From Methanobacterium sp. (lineage in GTDB: Archaea > Methanobacteriota > Methanobacteria > Methanobacteriales > Methanobacteriaceae): a stretch of DNA of 27,324 nucleotides. Within the stretch, counting starts at the first letter, position 1. Every line of letters starts with the position of its first letter. Below the pieces are notes generated by a model. The model searched no databases and was not told the origin of the DNA. It saw only the letters and a program-made list of their open reading frames with translations. Shown here one piece after another: positions 15,267-23,177 of the stretch. The position numbers and the translations under genes were made by a program. The stretch covers positions 1 to 27,324 of the forward strand of contig JAHRFX010000063.1 of assembly GCA_019084405.1 (NCBI GenBank), in the 5' to 3' direction.

Positions 15267-16508
15267 TTATAGTTTTTCCTGTCGATTGCCCATTCCCGAA
15301 ACCAGAAGAGCCGACCCCACTGCACCGATGTACTGGGAATTTTCAGGGACAATTACATCCATACCCCCCAGAATATCACTTACTGCTGCCACCAGCCCTT
15401 CAATAAGGGAGGTTCCTCCAACCTGTATAACTGGCTCACGCACATCAATTTCCTGTAGTTGTTGTTCATAAACCTGTTCTGCAACAGAATGACATGCTGC
15501 TGCAGCTACATCTTCTCGTTTACCACCGGCAGCCAGTGAAGTGACCAGATCCTGTATACCGAATACTATGCAGTAACTATTCAGAAGTCCTTTTTTATAA
15601 TCACCTTTAAGAGCCAGAGGACCAAGTTCACTAACATCTATCCCTAAACGGCGGGAAGTTATTTCTAAGAAACGTCCCGATGCCCCGGCACAGATTCCAC
15701 CCATGGTGAAGTTATCTGGTATGCCATCATTAACCGTGATTACCTTGTTATCCATTCCCCCAATATCCAGAACAGTAGCCTCACCTTTTTGGCGATTAGC
15801 CAGATATACTGCTCCTTTAGAATTAACACTTAATTCTTCCTGTATTAACTCTGCTTTTAAATGTTTACCAATGGTGATACGACCATAACCCGTGACTCCA
15901 ATGCCTTCTAAATCTTCAAATTTGTATCCACTATCAGCCATGGCCTGATCAGTCCCTTCCTGGGCAGATTTTATGACATCAGTGGTGGGAACCCATCCCG
16001 TGCCTAAAATTTTATTATTCTCCATCAAAACCGCCTTGGTGGTGGTGGATCCAGAGTCTATCCCTAAGGTTAAACCCTCCTGTTTTTCACGGGCCAGAAT
16101 ATTTTTCCGTGCCACAATAGTAGATAAAGCCTCCATACGAATAAATAATTCATCTGCTTTAGTTCTTTCTGTAAAAGAGTAGGTTACTACTGGTAAACGC
16201 GTATTATCCTGGATAAATCTCCTTATTTCATTTCTAACCAGTGCCCCTTCAGCACATCTAAAACAGGTGGCAATGAATATGGCATCCGCATCACTTTTAC
16301 CCTCTACAATAGACATGGCCCGGGCAATCATTAGTCTAATTCCTGAACTGGCGCAGTTGAATCCAAATTTTTTATAAGCTTCGTCAATGTAATCTATTTC
16401 TGTTTCAGGGATAACTATCTCTGCACCAAAGGTAGCAGCGGCTTTTTCAATCTCTTTTTGAATACCACTGTACTCAGTTCCACAGGATATTTGGGCTATT
16501 TTAACCAT
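15267..16508 (-). CDS. Methanogenesis marker protein 15 (BadF/BcrA-type ATPase)
   Basis: Mmp15, 413 residues. Residues about 1-145 form a methanogen-specific N-terminal domain with C9, C52, C82 and C85. From residue 147 an ASKHA-fold ATPase of the BadF/BadG/BcrA/BcrD type begins: phosphate-1 loop LGIDSGSTTTKAVL, then ATVLDIGGMDNKVI, MGGICAGASGRFLE and VIQVGGTSLIEGLV. In the homologous activators of 2-hydroxyacyl-CoA dehydratases the Cys of the GGxCA motif binds a bridging [4Fe-4S] cluster of the dimer, and ATP hydrolysis drives low-potential electron transfer. A similar role in MCR-related reduction is a reasonable inference, not shown. The ATG overlaps the mmp5 stop by 8 nt, with GGAGGAG upstream. 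Confidence 0.92.
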   Translation of the reverse strand: MVKIAQISCGTEYSGIQKEIEKAAATFGAEIVIPETEIDYIDEAYKKFGFNCASSGIRLMIARAMSIVEGKSDADAIFIATCFRCAEGALVRNEIRRFIQDNTRLPVVTYSFTERTKADELFIRMEALSTIVARKNILAREKQEGLTLGIDSGSTTTKAVLMENNKILGTGWVPTTDVIKSAQEGTDQAMADSGYKFEDLEGIGVTGYGRITIGKHLKAELIQEELSVNSKGAVYLANRQKGEATVLDIGGMDNKVITVNDGIPDNFTMGGICAGASGRFLEITSRRLGIDVSELGPLALKGDYKKGLLNSYCIVFGIQDLVTSLAAGGKREDVAAAACHSVAEQVYEQQLQEIDVREPVIQVGGTSLIEGLVAAVSDILGGMDVIVPENSQYIGAVGSALLVSGMGNRQEKL

Positions 16509-16947
16509 TTTTCTCCTCCAGTTGATCTAAGAATGTGTTGATTTTATTTACCAGTTCCATGGTCTCTTCACGGGTGGTGGGATAAGTTAACTCCAGGGTA
16601 GGTATTCCTCTTTTTCTCAAATAATAAACTGAAAGTTCATTGGTTCGGGCACAGCCTATGCATCCAAAACCAAAGGGTGCTTCATCCATAATTATGGCTG
16701 CCTCGGCGGCATCAATTAAAGGCCCGAAAATAGACATTCTACCCCTCACACCAGAGGGAACTTCAATAGCAGCATATTTAAGTCCTTTTATCGGGTCTTC
16801 TTCCGTGATATTCATGGGCGGGGAATCAATCTCCGCATCTTTTACCTTTTTTCTGATTTCTTTCATTATAGCCAGGGGTTCGTGCCCTCTTCTTTCAATG
16901 AGATCGGCTAAAATTAAAGAATTAGGAGGGAAAATAGCAACTTTCAA
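16501..16947 (-). CDS. Methanogenesis marker protein 5
   Basis: Mmp5, 148 residues. N-terminus MKVAIFPPNSLILADLIERRG, central EVPSGVRGRMSIFGPLIDAA, and a paired-cysteine motif FGFGCIGCART (C96, C99) are typical of this methanogen-restricted family, whose biochemical role is unknown. It starts with TTG at 16947, overlapping the upstream stop as TTGA, with GGGGGG about 8 nt before, so translation is coupled to the DUF2111-like gene. The CxxC suggests metal or thiol chemistry. Its stop overlaps mmp15. Cytoplasmic by lack of hydrophobic spans. Confidence 0.9.
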   Translation of the reverse strand: MKVAIFPPNSLILADLIERRGHEPLAIMKEIRKKVKDAEIDSPPMNITEEDPIKGLKYAAIEVPSGVRGRMSIFGPLIDAAEAAIIMDEAPFGFGCIGCARTNELSVYYLRKRGIPTLELTYPTTREETMELVNKINTFLDQLEEKNG

Positions 16948-17327
16948 TAGAATTCCCCCCGGGTAACATCCTTTTTAACCTCTTCTGGGCGTCTTGAGAT
17001 TTCAACCATATCGGAAAATAACCCTTGAGTAATATCTACCAAACCTATGGCACATATTACCTGGCCTTCATCTTTAAGGGGAACTACCACCACAGGTGTA
17101 CCTGCATAAGGACCTTTATCAGGGGTTCCTTTAAAAATTTTACCGGTGCTGAGAACTTCTTCTAATGCTGGCCCGGTATAATCATACTCTAAGACTTTTC
17201 CATCCTCAATTCGTATGCCCCTAGATTCTTTACTTCTCATGGTTAATGGCAGCTTATCTACCAGCTGGTGAATAGACAGTCCTATTTCAGCTAATTCCTT
17301 ACCGGTGGAAGATAGAGTAATATTCAT
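16944..17327 (-). CDS. DUF2111-like protein in the Mmp operon
   Basis: A 127-residue protein that I associate with the archaeal DUF2111 family; function unknown. The sequence reads like a small PAS/GAF-type sensor fold: SIHQLVDKLPLTMRSKESRG, RIEDGKVLEYDYTGPALEEV, TPVVVVPLKDEGQVICAIGL, then VDITQGLFSDMVEISRRPEE. One cysteine only. The ATG overlaps the mmp6 stop as ATGA with GAGGGTGA just before it, and its stop overlaps the mmp5 TTG. The double overlap embeds it between two marker genes, so it is probably made stoichiometrically with them. A ligand-sensing or assembly role in MCR activation is conjecture. Confidence 0.72.
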   Translation of the reverse strand: MNITLSSTGKELAEIGLSIHQLVDKLPLTMRSKESRGIRIEDGKVLEYDYTGPALEEVLSTGKIFKGTPDKGPYAGTPVVVVPLKDEGQVICAIGLVDITQGLFSDMVEISRRPEEVKKDVTRGEFY

Positions 17328-17815
17328 TTTTCACCCTCATCTATAATTTTTGAAGAATTTTCATTGACAATTTTTTTAAATTCATCAACACTAACCTTCT
17401 CTGGTTTTTCAATTTTAACTTTTTCTGGCTTTTTTAAGGCCTCTCCAACGTAACATAATAGGTTGAATTCTTTTTCCAATTGATGATAACCCTCTCTTGC
17501 AGCTCCCCTATGACCTCTGCATCTTCGAGGATCACCTGGAGGAAATCCCCGGTCTTTAGTAAATATATTGAAGGGGTCCCATTGGCGAGATTTTTCTATA
17601 GCCTGATCCACTGCATCTTTAGAGCCATGTACCATGGCCCCGTAGCAGGTGGATTTTATGGTAAGGGGAAGTTCCAGCATATGAAGTTTCTGCACCAATT
17701 CACTTTGAGAAATGTTAGCAGAAGGACTAAGAATAATCATCCGGGTTACTATGTCATCTTCTACTTCACATTGAGGTTTTTCCTGAATTTTATTCTGATT
17801 TTGCTTCTCGGACAT
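17324..17815 (-). CDS. Methanogenesis marker protein 6
   Basis: Mmp6, 163 residues, of unknown biochemical function. The strongly conserved motif RGFPPGDPRRCRGHRGAARE lies at residues 89-108, with C99 in it and C57 in LTIKSTCYGAMVHG. The first ~20 and last ~35 residues are charged and probably disordered tails. The ATG has GGGGATG upstream and overlaps the end of mmp3 by 26 nt; the stop overlaps the DUF2111-like ATG. Its place between mmp3 and mmp5 matches the marker cluster seen in other methanogens as I know it. Confidence 0.9.
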   Translation of the reverse strand: MSEKQNQNKIQEKPQCEVEDDIVTRMIILSPSANISQSELVQKLHMLELPLTIKSTCYGAMVHGSKDAVDQAIEKSRQWDPFNIFTKDRGFPPGDPRRCRGHRGAAREGYHQLEKEFNLLCYVGEALKKPEKVKIEKPEKVSVDEFKKIVNENSSKIIDEGEK

Positions 17816-19331
17816 AGACTACATCCCCTTCTTTAAATTTCTCCAGATTAGGCAATCCTTCCACTATCTGGCCAATAATATTGGTACCATTAAATGGTTC
17901 TCCCGTAGGTCCATATTCATCATTGTCTTCAAATCTTATGCCTATCATTCCAATATGTCTGCGGGACATGTTGGTTATTCCCAGTTGACCTGCTTTTACA
18001 CATTTTTCAGGAGTATTCTCCGGGATCAATCCTTTTGCTTCCCGGGAGTCCCCTTCAAACATCATTACCTTCATTCCCTGAAATGCAAAGTGGATTTTAA
18101 TAGATCCGATAGGGGCATCAATAAGCCCGGTGATCTTTTTGAAATACCAGGAAGATCTGGGAGAATTTTTAGAAAATTTAATTCCTATTAAATTGTCTTT
18201 ACTTATTCCAAAGGTTTTTACCTCTTTTTCTTTCAAAATTTCAATGGTATACTGGGGTTCCTGTTTAACTACAATAGCATCATCATCAGTTAATCCTTCC
18301 CTGATTTGTTTGATCCCGTATTTTTTTAATGAGGACTCTACTTCTTTTTGAGATTTTGATAAAGTCATTATACGGCCAGGTTCACTAATTATAGTTATTG
18401 AATTGCCTTTTTTAGCAATATCTAATAGTTCCATTCCCTGCTGAACATAACCTACCACATTATGAGCCGGGTTGGAGACTCTATCCTCCCGGTAGATGTA
18501 TATTTTACCGGTTCCCTTTCCAGAATTTCTTAGGGTTACCGTGCCTCTTTTTCGTTGATCAATATGTTCTGCATCTTTTTTAATACCCTGCAGGGCAAAA
18601 AATCCTGCAAATGAATTAGAATCATAGTCAACCACCATTTCTTTTTCTATAAGTGAAAAAAAGTGTTCTACTGATTTGGGAGATTTTTCTGAAGGGGAAA
18701 CCTTAACATAGCTAAAAATTTGATTACCATCTTCAATTTCAGTATCCAGATTGGTGACCGCTGCACTATTAATTATACTTTTTCGCTCAATTAATGGTTT
18801 CACTGACTTTATGGTGTCCCTATCCACCAGATTAAACAGGGTACGTCTTCCCCCTGATATTCTGGCGAAAATCCCTTTATTAATATCCGGGACACCATAA
18901 ACAGCGGAATGATCTTCTTTACTTAAAATAATATGTGTAGAATCGGCACTAAAACCAGAAAGGCTTAATATTACATCTCCATCTTTGTAATCAAATTCTG
19001 TTTTGATGGGTTTTAAATTAGTTTTAATGGGACCTATGGCCACTTCACTGGATGTTTCCCATCTTATGTGAAGATTTTCGAATTTTTTGTAGTTTTCTTT
19101 CCAGGTTTTAACCAGTTCTGCTGCATTTTCATCAGGAAGCATTTCTAAGATTATGCTTCCTTTATCAGTCCGAATTTTGTATTTGTTAATATGTTTTTCA
19201 AATTCTTCCTTGCCCTTTATTACCCCTAAAACACTACCTTTTCTATAAGGAGCATTGGAAATTTTTATTGCGTCCCTGATAGTTGACCCTTCAGGGAGCT
19301 CCACTTTTTGGCCATTAACATTTACCCACAT
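17790..19331 (-). CDS. Methanogenesis marker protein 3 (MCR activation complex component)
   Basis: Mmp3, 513 residues, UPF0288 family, reported as a component of the MCR activation complex. The N-terminal ~40 residues (VNGQKVELPEGSTIRDAIKI) look like a beta-grasp, ThiS/MoaD-like domain. A beta-rich middle follows. Around residues 225-345 a cyclophilin-like stretch is visible (FFSLIEKEMVVDYDSNSFAG, RKRGTVTLRNSGKGTGKIYI, NPAHNVVGYVQQGMELLDIA). The C-terminus repeats a related pattern (GQLGITNMSRRHIGMIGIRF, TGEPFNGTNIIGQI). Cysteines are scarce, so it is probably structural rather than cluster-binding. GAGGAG precedes the ATG by about 5 nt. It is 29 nt after mmp2 and overlaps mmp6. Confidence 0.92.
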   Translation of the reverse strand: MWVNVNGQKVELPEGSTIRDAIKISNAPYRKGSVLGVIKGKEEFEKHINKYKIRTDKGSIILEMLPDENAAELVKTWKENYKKFENLHIRWETSSEVAIGPIKTNLKPIKTEFDYKDGDVILSLSGFSADSTHIILSKEDHSAVYGVPDINKGIFARISGGRRTLFNLVDRDTIKSVKPLIERKSIINSAAVTNLDTEIEDGNQIFSYVKVSPSEKSPKSVEHFFSLIEKEMVVDYDSNSFAGFFALQGIKKDAEHIDQRKRGTVTLRNSGKGTGKIYIYREDRVSNPAHNVVGYVQQGMELLDIAKKGNSITIISEPGRIMTLSKSQKEVESSLKKYGIKQIREGLTDDDAIVVKQEPQYTIEILKEKEVKTFGISKDNLIGIKFSKNSPRSSWYFKKITGLIDAPIGSIKIHFAFQGMKVMMFEGDSREAKGLIPENTPEKCVKAGQLGITNMSRRHIGMIGIRFEDNDEYGPTGEPFNGTNIIGQIVEGLPNLEKFKEGDVVYVREAKSE

Positions 19332-19360
19332 TGAATCTCCTCACATCCTGGAAAGAAATT

Positions 19361-20329
19361 TTAGCCCATTATAAGGTTTTTATCCTGATCAAAAACAATT
19401 TTTTCCTGGTTTTCATAGGTTAGAATAAGTTTTTTATCATTACTTATATCCCCCACCACCTTCGCAGTTATATTGACCTCTTCTAAAAGTTCAATACATC
19501 TATTTACCTTGGAATCAGGAGCTGTAAGAACAAAACCAGAACCGGGATATGATTTCAGCCATTCTTCCCAATTTACTGAGGGATTACGAGGGATTTTTTC
19601 CAGTTCCACCCGGGCACCCTGTTGTGATGATTCCAGTAACATTCCTAAAGTGCCCAGTATCCCGGGATTGCTAATGTCTTTTCCCGAAGTAACCAGATTT
19701 TCCCTGGCAATTTTATGCATTACTTCTATTTGAGATTGGACCAGTTTTTTATCTTTATGAGTAGTGGTATCCCAATTAAGGGTGAATTTAGGGTGTTGTT
19801 TTCCATCTAAATCAATGGCCACTATCACCTTGTCTCCTACCTGGGCATCAAAGCTATTTATTAATGCATCCCTGGTGGTAATTCCTGCTATGGAAACGTC
19901 GAGAGCATCATAGGGAGTATCAGGATGGACATGGCCACCTACCATAGGAACTCCAAATTTTTCTGCGCCGTCTTTTATACCTCTCATAATTTCATTACAG
20001 GTATCCTTATTTGCAATGGAGAGAACATTGACCATTCCCACCGGTTTACCACCCATGGCCGCAATGTCATTCACATTTACCAGTACCGAACAATAACCCG
20101 CCCAGTAAGGATCAGCAGCCATAAGTTTCCCCCACATCCCATCGGCAGCTAAAAGAAGTAAATTTTCATTACCAATGTCGATTGCAGAAGCATCATCCCC
20201 AAAACCAAGTAAGGTATTCCCGGCCACATTGTATGCATCATGAAGGATGTTGGTAAGTTCTTTTATCGGTTTTTTGCGTGTTACTCCTTCGTAATTTATA
20301 ATAGAATTAACAAGATTGTCTAAATCCAA
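19361..20329 (-). CDS. Methanogenesis marker protein 2 (PurM/AIR-synthase-like)
   Basis: Mmp2, 322 residues, AIR-synthase (PurM/ThiL/SelD/HypE) superfamily, whose members activate a substrate using ATP. ATP-binding features include LLGFGDDASAIDIG near residue 40, AADGMWGKLM, VNVNDIAAMGGKPVGMVNVL, and GGHVHPDTPYDALDVSIAGI. The C-terminal domain carries PGILGTLGMLLESSQQGARV and GSGFVLTAPDSKVNRC. It could make a phosphorylated intermediate in cofactor or thio-modification chemistry needed by MCR; the substrate is unknown. The start is TTG at 20329, fixed by GAGGTG 5 nt upstream, and that site overlaps the stop of the preceding gene 9 nt away. It is the second gene of the operon. Confidence 0.9.
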   Translation of the reverse strand: MDLDNLVNSIINYEGVTRKKPIKELTNILHDAYNVAGNTLLGFGDDASAIDIGNENLLLLAADGMWGKLMAADPYWAGYCSVLVNVNDIAAMGGKPVGMVNVLSIANKDTCNEIMRGIKDGAEKFGVPMVGGHVHPDTPYDALDVSIAGITTRDALINSFDAQVGDKVIVAIDLDGKQHPKFTLNWDTTTHKDKKLVQSQIEVMHKIARENLVTSGKDISNPGILGTLGMLLESSQQGARVELEKIPRNPSVNWEEWLKSYPGSGFVLTAPDSKVNRCIELLEEVNITAKVVGDISNDKKLILTYENQEKIVFDQDKNLIMG

Positions 20330-20338
20330 TTCTACACC

Positions 20339-21466
20339 TCAACTGTGTAAAGTTTGTTTTATATGATATTTAGCTGCTGTATTATTAATAATGTGTAATA
20401 TTTCCCTTTTAAAATTTTCGATATCGTTGATTTCCAGCGTCTGCTTACCTTTAAAAAGCTCAAAAAATATTTTTTCTCCTATTATATCATCCCAACCACT
20501 TTCAAGCTCAATAATCATTGATCCCGAAGTTTTAAATCCATTTTCAACTACCTGATCAAGATCACCATCAGTAATACCAATAATAGGTACATTAAACCGA
20601 TAAAGTATATCTGCCGCTACCAGAGTGGTATCATCCCCAATAGTTACCACATAATCTGCATTTTTTAACAGATAAACATCTTCCGCGGCATGATTCAAAA
20701 AGGAAATATTAATTTTAGAATTATTAGATGTTGATTCAATAATCCGGGGGATTACATTGGATCTCCTTAATAGGCCAGTTTTAACTACTGCCTTATTAAG
20801 ATCAATGCTTCCCAGTTTTTCTACTCCATGGGGCTTTATTTCACCCCCTATTATTCCGGTTAAAGTTCCATTTTCACTAACCAGGATAACCTCTTCTGAG
20901 GTTGATTTGCCCACTACAATACCATTTAAAAATATATTTTCATCAGGAGCAACACCCACCAGCTTTCTATATGTTTTAGATCCCTGTTGATGTCCACAAT
21001 CAGTTCCCTCATGAAAAATTTCTTTTATGATCCGGGAGGGAAGGACCAGTTTTAGTCCCGTTTTAGAGGCAATTTCTCTGGCCAGGGGTCTTAATGATTT
21101 TCTCCAGGGAATAACACTACCATCAGCTTCACCAGGTCTTTCTATCTGAATTAAAGCAGTTTTCGTCCTGGATCTTTTAAAAACTTTGTATCCAAATCCA
21201 TGGCCTGTTATGCTGGATTTTCCATAATTAATTAAAAACAGGACGTCATAACCCTCATCATGAAATTTATCCACAGATGCGCTGGGAAGCCTCTTAGAAG
21301 AAATATCAATTATATTCTCCAGATGGGCGTCATGTACCGCGGTCCTTCCCATGGTACCTCCCAATCTGGCTTTAACCTCACCATAGCCCTGCAGTAACTG
21401 GATTATTTTCAACGCATGCCCCGAGTCTACAATATGGGGGCCATGAACCACAACACCAATTCTCAT
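20339..21466 (-). CDS. DUF2117-like protein heading the Mmp operon
   Basis: A 375-residue protein that I tentatively assign to the archaeal DUF2117 family. The N-terminus MRIGVVVHGPHIVDSGHALK is characteristic, followed by YGEVKARLGGTMGRTAVHDA. The C-terminal half contains NADYVVTIGDDTTLVAADIL and VPIIGITDGDLDQVVENGF, which resembles the GDDTT-type nucleotide loops of NAD-kinase-like folds. A small-molecule kinase or sensor is possible, but nothing proves it. Five cysteines or fewer, no membrane span. There is no Shine-Dalgarno before ATG 21466, and a TATA box lies about 30 nt upstream, so the transcript is probably leaderless. It is the first gene, with mmp2 9 nt downstream. Confidence 0.68.
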   Translation of the reverse strand: MRIGVVVHGPHIVDSGHALKIIQLLQGYGEVKARLGGTMGRTAVHDAHLENIIDISSKRLPSASVDKFHDEGYDVLFLINYGKSSITGHGFGYKVFKRSRTKTALIQIERPGEADGSVIPWRKSLRPLAREIASKTGLKLVLPSRIIKEIFHEGTDCGHQQGSKTYRKLVGVAPDENIFLNGIVVGKSTSEEVILVSENGTLTGIIGGEIKPHGVEKLGSIDLNKAVVKTGLLRRSNVIPRIIESTSNNSKINISFLNHAAEDVYLLKNADYVVTIGDDTTLVAADILYRFNVPIIGITDGDLDQVVENGFKTSGSMIIELESGWDDIIGEKIFFELFKGKQTLEINDIENFKREILHIINNTAAKYHIKQTLHS

Positions 21467-21490
21467 AAATAATCGTTAGATGGATTAATA

Positions 21491-21500
21491 GTTTATAATT
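21491..21500 (-). promoter_or_regulatory. TATA box for the Mmp operon
   Basis: Minus-strand AATTATAAAC is centred about 30 nt before ATG 21466 and no ribosome site intervenes. It is the only promoter-like element evident ahead of the eight tightly packed genes down to mmp17. Confidence 0.55.
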
Positions 21501-21595
21501 TGTTGTTATCCTGAAGGCCCTTTTTTATGATTTAATAATTTTGGATTGGAAATTTTATAGAATATAAAAAATATTGTAAAATAAATAAGAAATCA

Positions 21596-22117
21596 TCACC
21601 TTTTTCTCATCTTAGATGATTTAAATCTTTTTTTTTGGATGGGTGAGCCACATATATCGCATTCATCTTCAAGATAATCCTCAGAAAATTCCTGTTTACA
21701 TCCCCTGCAAATTTTCTTCCAATTATAAACCTCGCTAATCCCCGGAGTTAATATACTTCTAAAGGGGATTCCTAAAATTTTTAGAGCATTTTGAATGGAG
21801 TAATCATCAGTTATGACCGTCACATTCCCTTTTCTTTTTTTGAGGGATAATGCCAGAGCTAAAATTCTCTTATCAGGATTAGAGAGTCTTAAGTTATCCC
21901 CTGAGTTTTTTATAGAAGATTCCACCTTTAGCACATCTTCATCTTCTGGGTGGGCAATAATGAGGTTCCCTTCTTTAATTGAGCTTTCCATTATCATGAA
22001 AGATTTCATATCTTTGACTTCATCTGTAACCTCAGATACAGTATAATTACATCCCTTTTCAGGCACATATCCTCCAATAAATGCAGATGCATCAAGTACC
22101 AGGTTTTTCTTTAACAT
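21596..22117 (-). CDS. nob1: rRNA maturation endonuclease Nob1
   Basis: A 173-residue archaeal Nob1, which cuts precursor 16S rRNA at its 3' end during small-subunit maturation. The PIN domain spans residues about 5-120: LVLDASAFIGG with catalytic D9, an acidic residue around E29, PDKRILALALSL (D82) and VITDDYS (D104/D105). The C-terminal zinc ribbon has C137-x2-C140 and C153-x2-C156, followed by a basic tail KKRFKSSKMRKR that suits RNA binding. Length equals archaeal homologues. AAGTGAT precedes the ATG. It is 129 nt upstream of the Mmp operon head in the same direction and faces away from moaB. Confidence 0.93.
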   Translation of the reverse strand: MLKKNLVLDASAFIGGYVPEKGCNYTVSEVTDEVKDMKSFMIMESSIKEGNLIIAHPEDEDVLKVESSIKNSGDNLRLSNPDKRILALALSLKKRKGNVTVITDDYSIQNALKILGIPFRSILTPGISEVYNWKKICRGCKQEFSEDYLEDECDICGSPIQKKRFKSSKMRKR

Positions 22118-22252
22118 TACATCACTTCTTTTGTAGATAATCCTTTTATTTAATTTAAGTAAAAGGTTAACAGTTTTATTTTTATTAAAACCATAAAAAC
22201 TTTTTTTTAAGATTTTAAAGGTCCCTTACCCTGTATTTAAAAATTTAATAAA

Positions 22253-22392
22253 CTATTTAAGGATTAAATTACATATAATTAGAAGAAGGTAGGGTGCTAA
22301 ATTATTGAAATTATAGCTTTTGCTTAAATTGGAAAAGAAACCGCCTCCGATCCAATTTTACTCCCTACCTTATGAGTTTTCATTTTATTAAG
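22253..22392 (+). ncRNA. Candidate small structured RNA with anti-Shine-Dalgarno loop
   Basis: Inside the 453-nt nob1-moaB spacer, bases 22286-22371 fold as a three-way junction. P1 is AAGGTAGGG/CCCTACCTT (9 bp, 22286-22294 and 22363-22371). P2 is GCTAAATT/AATT-A-TAGC (8 bp with one bulge, 22296-22317). P3 is AAATTGGA/TCCAATTT (8 bp, 22326-22333 and 22351-22358). The 17-nt P3 loop contains CCGCCTCC, complementary to GGAGG. A TATA-like CTATTTAAGG at 22253-22262 would start transcription near 22284, and T-runs follow at 22377-22386. No family is recognised. Strand is inferred from promoter position; a minus-strand transcript would fold similarly. Confidence 0.4.
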
Positions 22393-22477
22393 ATTCATTT
22401 TTGTAAATCCATATATAGAATAAGTCATTAATTAATTGATGGTGATTATTATGGCATTATTTTTTTAATAAACCCGA

Positions 22478-22566
22478 TTTAAATATATACTAAAAAAATG
22501 TACATGAAAACTCACATTACCCCTGAATGGGTAGGGGCCGGTTATTTAAGTATTTTTTTGAGGTTA
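22478..22566 (+). promoter_or_regulatory. moaB promoter and possible attenuator leader
   Basis: ATTTAAATATATAC (about 22479-22492) is a good TATA element. In the leader, two stems exclude each other: CCCCT/AGGGG (22520-22524 with 22533-22537) and TACCC/GGGTA (22518-22522 with 22529-22533). A run of seven T (22553-22559) precedes GAGG. A second TATA-like TTATTTAAGTA lies at 22542-22552 and could give a short leader instead. Confidence 0.35.
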
Positions 22567-22570
22567 GGAT

Positions 22571-23095
22571 ATGAAGAGCAAAAGTATGGAAGAACATAAA
22601 CAAAGTAGTCCCTCCACTATTAGATGCGGGGTTATCACTTTAAGTGATTCCCGCTACCAGGAATCCTTAAAAAAGAAAAATCATGATATTTCTGGTAAGT
22701 TGCTGGTGGATAAATTGAATGAAAAATATACTGTTGTTGCCTATGAGGTAATACCTGATGACTCTAAGATACTTTTAGAAACACTGCAAGTTATGATATC
22801 CGGTTTCAATACCAGGGTAATTATCACCACCGGTGGTACCGGTATTGGAAGTAGGGATATAACTGTTGAAACCCTGCAGGGGTTATTTGAAAAAGAACTT
22901 ACTGGTTTTGGGGAAATTTTCCGTTATGAAACCTATAAAGAGTTAGGTGCCGGTGCAATTCTTAGCCGGGCCACTGCCGGTATTTATAATCGTTGCTTAA
23001 TTATTGCATTACCTGGTTCTCCAAATGCAGTTAAAATGGGAATTAAAATCATTGGTAATGAATTAGGACATCTGGTGAAACATCTGCAGGAATGA
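22571..23095 (+). CDS. moaB: Molybdopterin adenylyltransferase / MoaB-MogA family protein
   Basis: A 174-residue MoaB/Mog-family protein, which adenylates molybdopterin ahead of metal insertion. In methanogens the molybdenum or tungsten pterin cofactor serves formylmethanofuran dehydrogenase and formate dehydrogenase. Motifs: RCGVITLSDSRY near residue 18, VIPDDSKILLETL, the MPT-binding ITTGGTGIGSRDITVETL at about 84-101, GFGEIFRYETYKELG, and ALPGSPNAVKMG. Length fits the single-domain trimeric type. GAGGTT lies about 5-8 nt before the ATG. The first ~15 residues are a charged tail. It is isolated on the plus strand between nob1 and pyrE. Confidence 0.93.
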   Translation: MKSKSMEEHKQSSPSTIRCGVITLSDSRYQESLKKKNHDISGKLLVDKLNEKYTVVAYEVIPDDSKILLETLQVMISGFNTRVIITTGGTGIGSRDITVETLQGLFEKELTGFGEIFRYETYKELGAGAILSRATAGIYNRCLIIALPGSPNAVKMGIKIIGNELGHLVKHLQE

Positions 23096-23177
23096 ATAAT
23101 TTAGGATATAGTCCGGAAAATAAAAATCTTAATTCTTATGCATTATTAAAATAAGTTAAGATTAAAAAGGTAAATAA

